Source: an uncultured Bacteroidota bacterium
Lineage (GTDB): Bacteria > Bacteroidota > Bacteroidia > Chitinophagales > Chitinophagaceae
Assembly (NCBI GenBank): GCA_946480675.1
Contig: CAMLKS010000069.1
Location: 1-9,181 of the forward strand
Length of the DNA: 9,181 nucleotides
Reading direction: 5' to 3'
A model generated the notes under the pieces. The model was not told where the DNA came from and made no database searches. It saw nothing but the letters and a program-made list of their open reading frames with translations. Made by a program: the position numbers and the translations under genes. This document shows positions 1 to 4,962 of the stretch, one piece after another (the first letter of the stretch is position 1; each line of letters opens with the position of its first letter).

Positions 1-1071
1 AAAGATAAGTACTACCACAGTACAGCCTGCAAACAAAAGGAAGTTGATGCCCGGTATAAACAACTGGCCACGTTCTGCCGTAGGGTAATTTATCTTCATT
101 TTTGGCCACAGGTTCAGTTTTATGGCCTCACTTATTAGGGTAAAGGAGCCTGATATCAATGCCTGGCTGGCGATGATAGCTGCCATAGTAGCAATGATGA
201 TACCCGGTAATAAAAACCACTCAGGCATCAGTTCATAGAATGGGTTTTGAGCTTCAGCATCCCACACCATGCCTTTATGCGTCAGCAGCCATGCGCCTTG
301 TCCCAGATAATTGAGTATCAATGATGTTTTTACAAATATCCATGATACACGAATATTGCCACGGCCACAGTGGCCCAGGTCTGAATACAGTGCTTCGGCA
401 CCTGTAGTACACAGGAATACGGCCCCTAATATCCAAAAGCCTTTAGGATAGATGGTAAGCAGTTTTATAGCATAATATGGATTGAACGCTTTAAGAATAG
501 TCAGGTCGTCGCTGATGTGATAGAGGCCCAGCGCTGCCAGCATCAGGAACCACAGCGTCATGATAGGGCCAAAGGCCTTTCCTATAGCACCCGTACCAAA
601 TTGCTGAAAGAAGAACAGTACGGTGATAATACCTAATACGATGTTTACGATCGTCCAGTGGGTGATGTCGTGCAGTACGGGTATATTCCGCAGTCCCTCT
701 ACAGCAGATGCTACAGAGATGGGTGGGGTTATCATACCATCGGCTAATAGGGCAGCGCCACCTATCATTGCGGGAAACACGGTCCACTTGCCATGCCGCC
801 GCACCAGTGCAAAGAGCGAGAAGATACCACCTTCCCCCTTGTTATCGGCTTTAAGGGTTAGCAATACATACTTAATGGTAGTTTGCAGCGTCAGCGTCCA
901 TATGATACACGAAAGGCCACCTATTATCAGCAATTCGCTGATGGTCTTGCCATTACATATTTCATTGAAAACGTAGAGTGGAGATGTACCTATATCGCCG
1001 TAAATGATACCGAGGGCAATGATAATGCCGGCAAACGAGGCCTTGTTGAGGTTTTTACTAGTACTACTCAC
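1..1071 (-). CDS. kup: Kup-family potassium uptake transporter (3' end outside window)
   Basis: Integral inner-membrane K+ importer of the KUP/HAK/KT family, thought to work as a K+/H+ symporter. The visible 357 residues are one open frame and lack the C-terminal part; E. coli Kup is about 620 residues. Family signatures read directly are YGDIGTSPLY (residues 24-33), NKGEGG (77-82), the DGMITPPISV helix (111-120), TTGAEALYSDLGH (222-234) and SQALISGSF (302-310). The sequence is a succession of hydrophobic segments, consistent with about eight of the usual twelve membrane helices. The start is GTG at 1071: an in-frame TAA lies seven codons upstream and no in-frame ATG occurs before residue 113, which is inside the conserved core. 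A TAnnTTTG box lies upstream. It is divergent from the hydrolase across a gap of about 750 bp filled with repeats. Family is certain; ion specificity is by homology. Confidence 0.95.
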   Translation of the reverse strand, partial: MSSTSKNLNKASFAGIIIALGIIYGDIGTSPLYVFNEICNGKTISELLIIGGLSCIIWTLTLQTTIKYVLLTLKADNKGEGGIFSLFALVRRHGKWTVFPAMIGGAALLADGMITPPISVASAVEGLRNIPVLHDITHWTIVNIVLGIITVLFFFQQFGTGAIGKAFGPIMTLWFLMLAALGLYHISDDLTILKAFNPYYAIKLLTIYPKGFWILGAVFLCTTGAEALYSDLGHCGRGNIRVSWIFVKTSLILNYLGQGAWLLTHKGMVWDAEAQNPFYELMPEWFLLPGIIIATMAAIIASQALISGSFTLISEAIKLNLWPKMKINYPTAERGQLFIPGINFLLFAGCTVVVLIF

Positions 1072-1103
1072 GGGCGGAGTGGTTAAGTTTTAAATACAGC
1101 GCG

Positions 1104-1111
1104 CAAAGCTA
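1104..1111 (-). promoter_or_regulatory. Predicted -7 promoter box for kup
   Basis: On the minus strand the octamer TAGCTTTG matches the Bacteroidota -7 consensus TAnnTTTG exactly. It lies 32 bp upstream of the kup GTG, giving an inferred leader of about 25-30 nt. No clear -33 TTG/TTTG element is visible at the usual distance. The box lies outside the repeat arrays, which begin further upstream of kup. Confidence 0.5.
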
Positions 1112-1179
1112 ACGCATAATAACCATATATCTGCATATAGTATGCCAAGAGATAATATTAACAAAAAGCGGGCGATTTT

Positions 1180-1248
1180 GTTTCAATAGTGTTTCATGCG
1201 TTTCATTGTTTCACCGTTGTATATATGAAACAGTGAAACAGGTGAAAC
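1180..1248 (-). repeat. Array A1: GTTTCA words, then inverted TGAAAC words
   Basis: GTTTCA starts at 1180, 1191, 1200 and 1208; its reverse complement TGAAAC starts at 1226, 1234 and 1243. Steps next to the centre are 9 and 8 on the left and 8 and 9 on the right, so the array is mirror-symmetric around a 12-nt loop (1214-1225). The short spacers between words are mostly not complementary while the words are. Read on the minus strand, 1249-1200 matches array A2 (2800-2849) at 45 of 50 positions, including the loop, so A1 is an inverted copy of A2. Confidence 0.9.
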
Positions 1249-1263
1249 AAGTAAAATGAAGAA

Positions 1264-1338
1264 TTCCATTACGTTCCAGCGTTCCATTTGTTCCATAGTG
1301 GAATGAGTGGAATATTGGAAATGGTGGAACAGGTGGAA
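1264..1338 (-). repeat. Array B1: TTCCA words, then inverted TGGAA words
   Basis: TTCCA starts at 1264, 1274, 1282 and 1291 (the last three preceded by G). TGGAA starts at 1299, 1308, 1316, 1325 and 1334. Steps are 10, 8, 9 on the left and 9, 8, 9, 9 on the right, and the two halves are almost adjacent with a 3-nt centre. The reverse complement of 1262-1286 matches 2771-2795 in array B2 at 23 of 25 positions, so B1 is in opposite orientation to B2. It lies 15 bp from array A1. Confidence 0.9.
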
Positions 1339-1343
1339 ATTTT

Positions 1344-1392
1344 GCTCCACCTGCTCCAGTTACTGTCAGTGGATTTTGTGGAGCAATGGAGC
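1344..1392 (-). repeat. Array C1: GCTCCA words, then inverted TGGAGC words
   Basis: GCTCCA starts at 1344 and 1353; TGGAGC starts at 1379 and 1387. The 20-nt centre (1359-1378) also contains a partial TGGA at 1370, one step before 1379. The reverse complement resembles array C2: both have two GCTCCA words followed by a CAAA-TCC stretch. C1 is therefore the inverted left arm of a composite whose right arm is C2. Confidence 0.85.
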
Positions 1393-1497
1393 AGGCAGGT
1401 GGTATTTGCAATAGATTAAAGTATTATCAATAAGTAAATAGTATATAATATATGTTGTATGTAATAAATATTCAATTGAGATATAGATACCTATATT
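1393..1497. other. AT-rich 105-bp spacer between arrays C1 and C2
   Basis: Strongly AT-rich, with no ORF of note. It shares ordered landmarks with the spacer at 1617-1722: a TAAAGTAT...CAATA block, TATATAATATA, GTATGTAA, and ATTGAGAYATA about 20 bp before the right-hand array. The two spacers are also almost the same length (105 and 106 bp). I read them as diverged copies of one sequence. No TAnnTTTG promoter box was found in it. Confidence 0.65.
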
Positions 1498-1557
1498 GCT
1501 CCACTTGCTCCACAAATCCCGATACCCATTGTTGGAGCAATGGGAGCAGGCTGGAGC
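1498..1557 (+). repeat. Array C2: GCTCCA words, then inverted TGGAGC words
   Basis: GCTCCA starts at 1498 and 1507; reverse words start at 1533 (TGGAGC), 1542 (GGGAGC) and 1552 (TGGAGC). The distance from the last forward to the first reverse word is 26 bp, exactly as in C1. It abuts array D1 without a gap, with the two words forming AGCGCT at the junction. Confidence 0.85.
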
Positions 1558-1616
1558 GCTCGTGTTTGCTCACGTGCTCATCTTGCTTGTATCGTGAGGG
1601 CGTGAGCAGTGTGAGC
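1558..1616 (-). repeat. Array D1: GCTCA words, then inverted TGAGC words
   Basis: Forward words start at 1558 (GCTCG), 1568 (GCTCA), 1576 (GCTCA) and 1585 (GCTTG). Reverse words start at 1595 (TGAGG), 1603 (TGAGC) and 1612 (TGAGC). Steps are 10, 8, 9 and then 8, 9. The reverse complement aligns with array D2, with a 14-nt centre in both, so D1 is the inverted left arm of a D1-spacer-D2 unit. Adjacent words create a CACGTG at 1571-1576. Confidence 0.85.
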
Positions 1617-1722
1617 ATATCTTGTATATAATATAAAGTATCAATATTTATATATGTAATTCAAAGAAGTATTATAGTAGTATGTAAGCGTAACAGTTTT
1701 TTTATTGAGACATAATCATTTT
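1617..1722. other. AT-rich 106-bp spacer between arrays D1 and D2
   Basis: AT-rich non-coding DNA that shares the TAAAGTAT/CAATA, TATATAATATA, GTATGTAA and ATTGAGACATA landmarks with the C1-C2 spacer. It contains a T7 run near 1697-1703. No stem lies directly before that run, so it does not read as an intrinsic terminator. Confidence 0.65.
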
Positions 1723-1774
1723 GCTCACGTTGCTCACGTGCTCACACCCACCGTACCACGAGCAGCGTGAGCAC
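1723..1774 (+). repeat. Array D2: GCTCAC words, then inverted GTGAGC words
   Basis: GCTCAC starts at 1723, 1732 and 1740 (steps 9, 8). Reverse words are CGAGC at 1759 and TGAGC at 1768. The last forward to first reverse distance is 19 bp, as in D1 if its central GCTTG is skipped. CACGTG occurs at 1735-1740 between adjacent words. The array ends about 50 bp before the hydrolase start codon. Confidence 0.85.
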
Positions 1775-1821
1775 ACCATAAGAGTAATGTTCCGAGGCCT
1801 GATTTTATTGTGAACCACAGT

Positions 1822-2682
1822 ATGGGCAGGCAGATATATAATAAGCATATACAAGTATCAGGTGTCAACATCTTTTACCGGGAAGCTGGGGATATTGGTA
1901 ACCCATCCATACTACTGCTGCATGGTTTCCCCACCTCGTCTGTTATGTTTAAAAACCTGATGACGCTCTTATCCGATAGGTTTCATCTTGTAGCTCCCGA
2001 TTATCCGGGTTTTGGCTTCAGTGATTTTCCACCTTCCAGCCGGTTTGAATATACATTCAACAATATATCGTCTTGTATCAGCAAGTTTACAGATGCTATC
2101 GGGCTGTCATCATTCAGCTTGTACCTGCACGATTATGGATGCCCTATAGGCTTACGCATATGTGTGCAACGGCCTGAAAGGATACAAAAGCTGGTGATAC
2201 AGAATGGCAATGCATATGATGAGGGTATAGGTCCGCAATGGAATGAAACATTAGACTACTGGCAGCACCCCACACCTGAGAAAAAGAAGAAAGTAGCTGC
2301 CTTTCTTAGTGAACAGGGGGTAAATATGGAGTATACAGCCGGCCTGCCCGATGACATGCTGAATAGAATAAGCCCGGAATTACCGATGCTGGATTGGGAA
2401 TTGATGAAGCGCCCCGGTAATATAGATATGCAATTTGAATTGAACATGGATTATGAAAACAACATAAAGATGTTCCCTGTTTTCCAGCAATATTTCCGCA
2501 CCCATCAGCCACCTGCTTTAATAATATGGGGAGCACGAGAGGAGTATTTCAGTGTGGAAGAAGCTCCTTGCTACAAAAAAGACCTGCCCGATGCACAAGT
2601 GCACATATTGGATGGTGGCCATATGCTGCTGGAAACACATTTAGACGAGGTACACCGATTGGTAAGTGATTTTATGCGGTAA
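1822..2682 (+). CDS. Alpha/beta hydrolase with Asp nucleophile (epoxide hydrolase/haloalkane dehalogenase-like)
   Basis: Probably cytoplasmic hydrolase; no signal peptide is seen and the substrate is unknown. Numbered from the ATG at 1822 (286 residues), it has the oxyanion motif HGFPTSS (34-40), the DYPGFGFSD strand-turn, and a nucleophile elbow HDYGCPIG with Asp104 where esterases carry Ser. The catalytic His267 is in GGHMLLE. The acid position aligns with Glu240 in WGAREEYF, where relatives I recall have Asp. Asp nucleophiles are typical of epoxide hydrolases, haloalkane and fluoroacetate dehalogenases. The NAYDEGIGPQW stretch and the RPGN cap segment fit a widespread, mostly uncharacterised hydrolase family. 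A GTG at 1810 would add four residues; I prefer the ATG for its match to family N-termini as I recall them. The gene stands alone, bounded on both sides by word arrays. No TAnnTTTG box was found upstream. Confidence 0.9.
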   Translation: MGRQIYNKHIQVSGVNIFYREAGDIGNPSILLLHGFPTSSVMFKNLMTLLSDRFHLVAPDYPGFGFSDFPPSSRFEYTFNNISSCISKFTDAIGLSSFSLYLHDYGCPIGLRICVQRPERIQKLVIQNGNAYDEGIGPQWNETLDYWQHPTPEKKKKVAAFLSEQGVNMEYTAGLPDDMLNRISPELPMLDWELMKRPGNIDMQFELNMDYENNIKMFPVFQQYFRTHQPPALIIWGAREEYFSVEEAPCYKKDLPDAQVHILDGGHMLLETHLDEVHRLVSDFMR

Positions 2683-2719
2683 GGTTCTTTTTAAACAGTT
2701 GCAGCATAGCGTATGTAGT

Positions 2720-2793
2720 TTCCACAATTTCCAATATTCCACTTGTTCCAATATTCCAGTAGTGGAATGATGGAACGCCGGAACGTGATGGAA
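2720..2793 (+). repeat. Array B2: five TTCCA words, then four inverted words
   Basis: TTCCA starts at 2720, 2729, 2737, 2746 and 2754, a strict 9, 8, 9, 8 alternation. Reverse words follow at 2763 (TGGAA), 2771 (TGGAA), 2779 (CGGAA) and 2789 (TGGAA). This is the most regular array in the window. It begins 37 bp after the hydrolase stop codon and is homologous, in opposite orientation, to B1 at 1264-1338. Confidence 0.9.
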
Positions 2794-2800
2794 TTTTCCT

Positions 2801-2869
2801 GTTTCACGTGTTTCACTGTTTCATATATACAATCGTGAAACGCTGAAACGTATATGAAACAAATGAAAT
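2801..2869 (+). repeat. Array A2: GTTTCA words, then inverted TGAAAC words
   Basis: GTTTCA starts at 2801, 2810 and 2818. TGAAAC starts at 2836, 2844 and 2855, with a TGAAAT at 2864. The loop is 12 nt (2824-2835). It shares 19 identical bases with array A3 (2836-2854 against 3899-3917) and 45 of 50 with the reverse complement of A1. It follows B2 after 7 bp, so B2-A2 mirrors A1-B1. Confidence 0.9.
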
Positions 2870-3033
2870 GCAAGCGCCTTACTATAAGCCTAATGCCAAT
2901 CCAATCCCTTCCACAAATTGCACAGGTGTAGTAACACAGCCAAACCCTTGTAACTCAACAGCTATCATCGCCATATAATTATTGCAGTGCTTTGGTATAA
3001 CCTTTTTCGGGTCTCATCCTGAAAAGCGATAGT
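2870..3033. other. Remaining gap before the SDR gene, nothing recognised
   Basis: Non-coding stretch between array A2 and the SDR start codon. I see no repeat words, RNA gene, terminator or exact TAnnTTTG box. A TTTGGTATAACCTTT stretch near 2991-3006 is only a weak promoter-like match. Confidence 0.5.
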
Positions 3034-3840
3034 ATGACACAGCATAATGATAAAACAGCACTCATCACCGGTGCATCCAGCGGTATAGGCTACGAACTGG
3101 TAAAACTATTTGCACAGGATGGCTACAACCTGATACTGGTTTCCCGCTCGCAGGAAGACCTGGAAGAAATAGCCCGCAAGCTGAGTACCCATTCCAGCCG
3201 CATTACGGTCATTGCCAAAGACCTGTTTGAGCCCAGTGCAGCCGAAGAGTTGTACAATGAAGTACAAGCAAAAGGCTTAAAAGTAGATGTACTGGTAAAC
3301 GATGCCGCACAGGGGCAGTATGGCCTGTTTGTAGATGGCGACCTGCAACGTTATCTCGACATCATACAGTTGAACATCTGCAGCCTGGTAGTACTTACAC
3401 ATAAATTCCTGAAAGACATGGTAGCCCGTGGCGATGGTAAAATACTGAACCTGTCATCAATAGCAGGCAAAGCACCGGGGCCGTGGCAGGCCGTGTATCA
3501 TGGTACCAAAGCCTTTGTGCAATCTTTCACTGAAGGGATACGCAGCGAGGTAAAAGATACGGGTGTTACCATAACCGCATTGCTACCCGGTGTTACCGAT
3601 ACCGATTTCTTCAACAAGGCCGATATGACAGAATCGAAAGCAGTGCAGGATAAAGACGATATGGCCGACCCGGCAGATGTGGCAAAAGACGGCTACGAAG
3701 CATTGATGCGTGGCGATGATATGGTGGTATCGGGCTTCAAAAATAAAATGCAGGTGGCAATGGGTGCTATTACCCCCGATGCTAAACTGGCCGACAATAT
3801 GGGCAAACAACAGGAACCTGTAGATAAAAAAGATAAGTAA
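3034..3840 (+). CDS. Short-chain dehydrogenase/reductase (SDR), classical type
   Basis: NAD(P)-dependent oxidoreductase of the classical SDR superfamily (COG0300-like), 268 residues, predicted cytoplasmic; substrate unknown. Rossmann cofactor motif TGASSGIG spans residues 12-19. VSRS (36-39) after the second strand places Arg38 where NADPH-preferring SDRs often carry a basic residue. The catalytic set is Asn114, Ser142 (NLSSIAG), Tyr155 and Lys159 (YHGTK), with the usual 13 residues between Ser and Tyr. LLPGVTDTDFF (183-193) is the post-catalytic PG segment. The usual NNAG motif reads NDAA at 89-92. The tail is charged and Lys-rich (EPVDKKDK). The ATG at 3034 places TGxxxGxG at the normal distance from the N-terminus. 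Word arrays lie on both sides and no operon partner is evident. Confidence 0.93.
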   Translation: MTQHNDKTALITGASSGIGYELVKLFAQDGYNLILVSRSQEDLEEIARKLSTHSSRITVIAKDLFEPSAAEELYNEVQAKGLKVDVLVNDAAQGQYGLFVDGDLQRYLDIIQLNICSLVVLTHKFLKDMVARGDGKILNLSSIAGKAPGPWQAVYHGTKAFVQSFTEGIRSEVKDTGVTITALLPGVTDTDFFNKADMTESKAVQDKDDMADPADVAKDGYEALMRGDDMVVSGFKNKMQVAMGAITPDAKLADNMGKQQEPVDKKDK

Positions 3841-3846
3841 ACATGA

Positions 3847-3912
3847 TTTCCATTCATTTCACCCGTTTCACTGTTTCATGCATACAGGTGTGAAATGGTG
3901 AAACGCTGAAAC
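3847..3912 (+). repeat. Array A3: GTTTCA words, then inverted TGAAAC words
   Basis: Forward words are a degenerate TTTCCA near 3847, ATTTCA at 3856, and GTTTCA at 3865 and 3873. Reverse words start at 3891 (TGAAAT), 3899 and 3907 (TGAAAC). The loop is 12 nt (3879-3890) and shares an ATACA core with A2. The array begins 6 bp after the SDR stop codon and ends 35 bp before the dusB promoter box. It has one more reverse word than A2 ahead of a shared GTATA flank, consistent with gain or loss of single word units. Confidence 0.88.
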
Positions 3913-3947
3913 GTATAAGCAAGCGGCAATATCTACCCGAAATGCCG

Positions 3948-3955
3948 TAACTTTG
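3948..3955 (+). promoter_or_regulatory. Predicted -7 promoter box for dusB, near-leaderless
   Basis: TAACTTTG matches the TAnnTTTG consensus exactly and ends only 8 bp before the dusB ATG. Transcription normally starts about 5-8 nt after this box, so the mRNA would begin at or within a few bases of the start codon. No matching -33 element is clear. Confidence 0.6.
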
Positions 3956-3963
3956 CGCCCTCG

Positions 3964-4959
3964 ATGGCAAAAATCGGTAATATAGAACTGGGCGATTTCC
4001 CCCTGTTGCTGGCACCTATGGAAGATGTGAGTGACCCGCCCTTCCGTGCCGTATGCAAAGAGAATGGTGCCGACCTGATGTACACTGAATTTATATCATC
4101 AGAAGGGTTGATACGCGATGCCATCAAGAGCCGCCAGAAGCTGGATATATTTGATTATGAACGCCCTATAGGCATACAGATATTTGGTGGGGATGAGGAA
4201 GCCCTTGCCATGAGTGCCCGTATAATAGAAGCTACCAACCCCGATTTGCTGGACATTAACTTTGGCTGCCCGGTAAAAAAAGTGGTATGTAAAGGTGCAG
4301 GTGCCGGTGTGCTGAAGGATATAGACCTGATGGTACGCCTGACTGAAGCTGTAGTAAAAGCCACCAAACTACCCGTAACCGTAAAGACCCGCTTGGGCTG
4401 GGATGAGGACAGCAAGAATATAGAAGCCGTAGCCGAACGCCTGCAGGATGTGGGCATACAGGCACTGGCCATACACGGCCGCACCCGCGTGCAGATGTAT
4501 AAAGGCGAAGCCGACTGGACCCTGATAGGCAAGGTGAAGAACAACCCCCGCATCCGGATACCCATATTTGGCAATGGTGATATAGATAGCCCGCAAAAGG
4601 CAGTGGAATATAAGAACCGCTATGGTGTGGATGGGGTGATGATAGGCCGTGCCGCCATAGGCTACCCGTGGATATTTCGCGAGATAAAACACTATAGGGC
4701 TACCGGGGAACTATTACCACCGCCTACGCTGGACGAGCGTATAGCAGCCTGCCTGAAGCACCTGCATGGTGCCGTGCGGTGGAAGGGTGAAAAGCTGGGT
4801 ATACTGGAAATGCGCCGCCACTATGCCAATTACCTGAAAGGATTATCGCACGTAAAGGAATTCCGTATGCGACTGGTATCTACCGAAAGCCTTGCCGAGC
4901 TGGAGCAGATATTTGAAGACCTGCGCGGTCATTATGCGGCTATGCCTGTAGCTGTGTAG
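3964..4959 (+). CDS. dusB: tRNA-dihydrouridine synthase, DusB type
   Basis: FMN-dependent enzyme that reduces specific uridines in the tRNA D-loop to dihydrouridine with NADPH; cytoplasmic. The 331 residues match the normal length of the family. LAPMEDVSDPPFR (16-28) is the N-terminal FMN-site motif. INFGCPVKKV (98-107) carries the catalytic Cys102. VKTRLGW (140-146) provides the FMN-contacting Lys141, HGRTR (171-175) the conserved His171, and NGDI (204-207) plus IGRAAIGYPWIF (227-238) the phosphate-binding end of the TIM barrel. The C-terminal helical tRNA-binding domain follows from about residue 255. The subtype DusB is inferred from the MEDVSD and GCPVKKV wording. Its stop lies 3 bp from the stop of the convergent lipoprotein gene, which leaves no room for a separate terminator. 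Confidence 0.95.
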   Translation: MAKIGNIELGDFPLLLAPMEDVSDPPFRAVCKENGADLMYTEFISSEGLIRDAIKSRQKLDIFDYERPIGIQIFGGDEEALAMSARIIEATNPDLLDINFGCPVKKVVCKGAGAGVLKDIDLMVRLTEAVVKATKLPVTVKTRLGWDEDSKNIEAVAERLQDVGIQALAIHGRTRVQMYKGEADWTLIGKVKNNPRIRIPIFGNGDIDSPQKAVEYKNRYGVDGVMIGRAAIGYPWIFREIKHYRATGELLPPPTLDERIAACLKHLHGAVRWKGEKLGILEMRRHYANYLKGLSHVKEFRMRLVSTESLAELEQIFEDLRGHYAAMPVAV

Positions 4960-4962
4960 GCA

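Noticed and set aside
491..1086. ORFs overlapping kup on both strands
   Set aside because: They are shadows of the continuous 357-codon kup frame, which carries all family motifs.
1211..1411. Small ORF on the minus strand
   Set aside because: It runs through arrays A1-C1, and its Cys/Phe/Thr-rich peptide is a translation of the repeat words.
1180..1774. CRISPR array
   Set aside because: Repeats are 5-6 bp words with 2-4 bp between them and occur in inverted halves. A CRISPR needs 20-40 bp direct repeats with unique spacers of similar size, and no cas gene is present.
1180..1774. Intrinsic terminators for kup or the hydrolase
   Set aside because: The arrays lie between the 5' ends of two divergent genes, words pair with interruptions, and no U-tract follows the stems.
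1180..1774. Integron attC sites
   Set aside because: attC sites have one pair of core boxes with GTTRRRY and unpaired bases, not 3-5 evenly spaced identical words; no integrase is nearby.
2691..2873. Small ORF on the minus strand
   Set aside because: It lies wholly over arrays B2 and A2 and has no protein-like composition or promoter.
2985..3010. Promoter for the SDR gene (TTTGGTATAACCTTT region)
   Set aside because: The -7 part does not fit TAnnTTTG, so it is too weak to list.
3847..3912. Simple rho-independent terminator after the SDR gene
   Set aside because: It is an inverted repeat close to the stop codon, but it has a 12-nt loop, no T-run after it, and belongs to the same family as arrays in non-terminator positions. 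It may still influence 3' ends.
4155..4574. 139-residue ORF on the minus strand
   Set aside because: Antisense to dusB; its low-complexity Ser/Arg-rich peptide has no domain.
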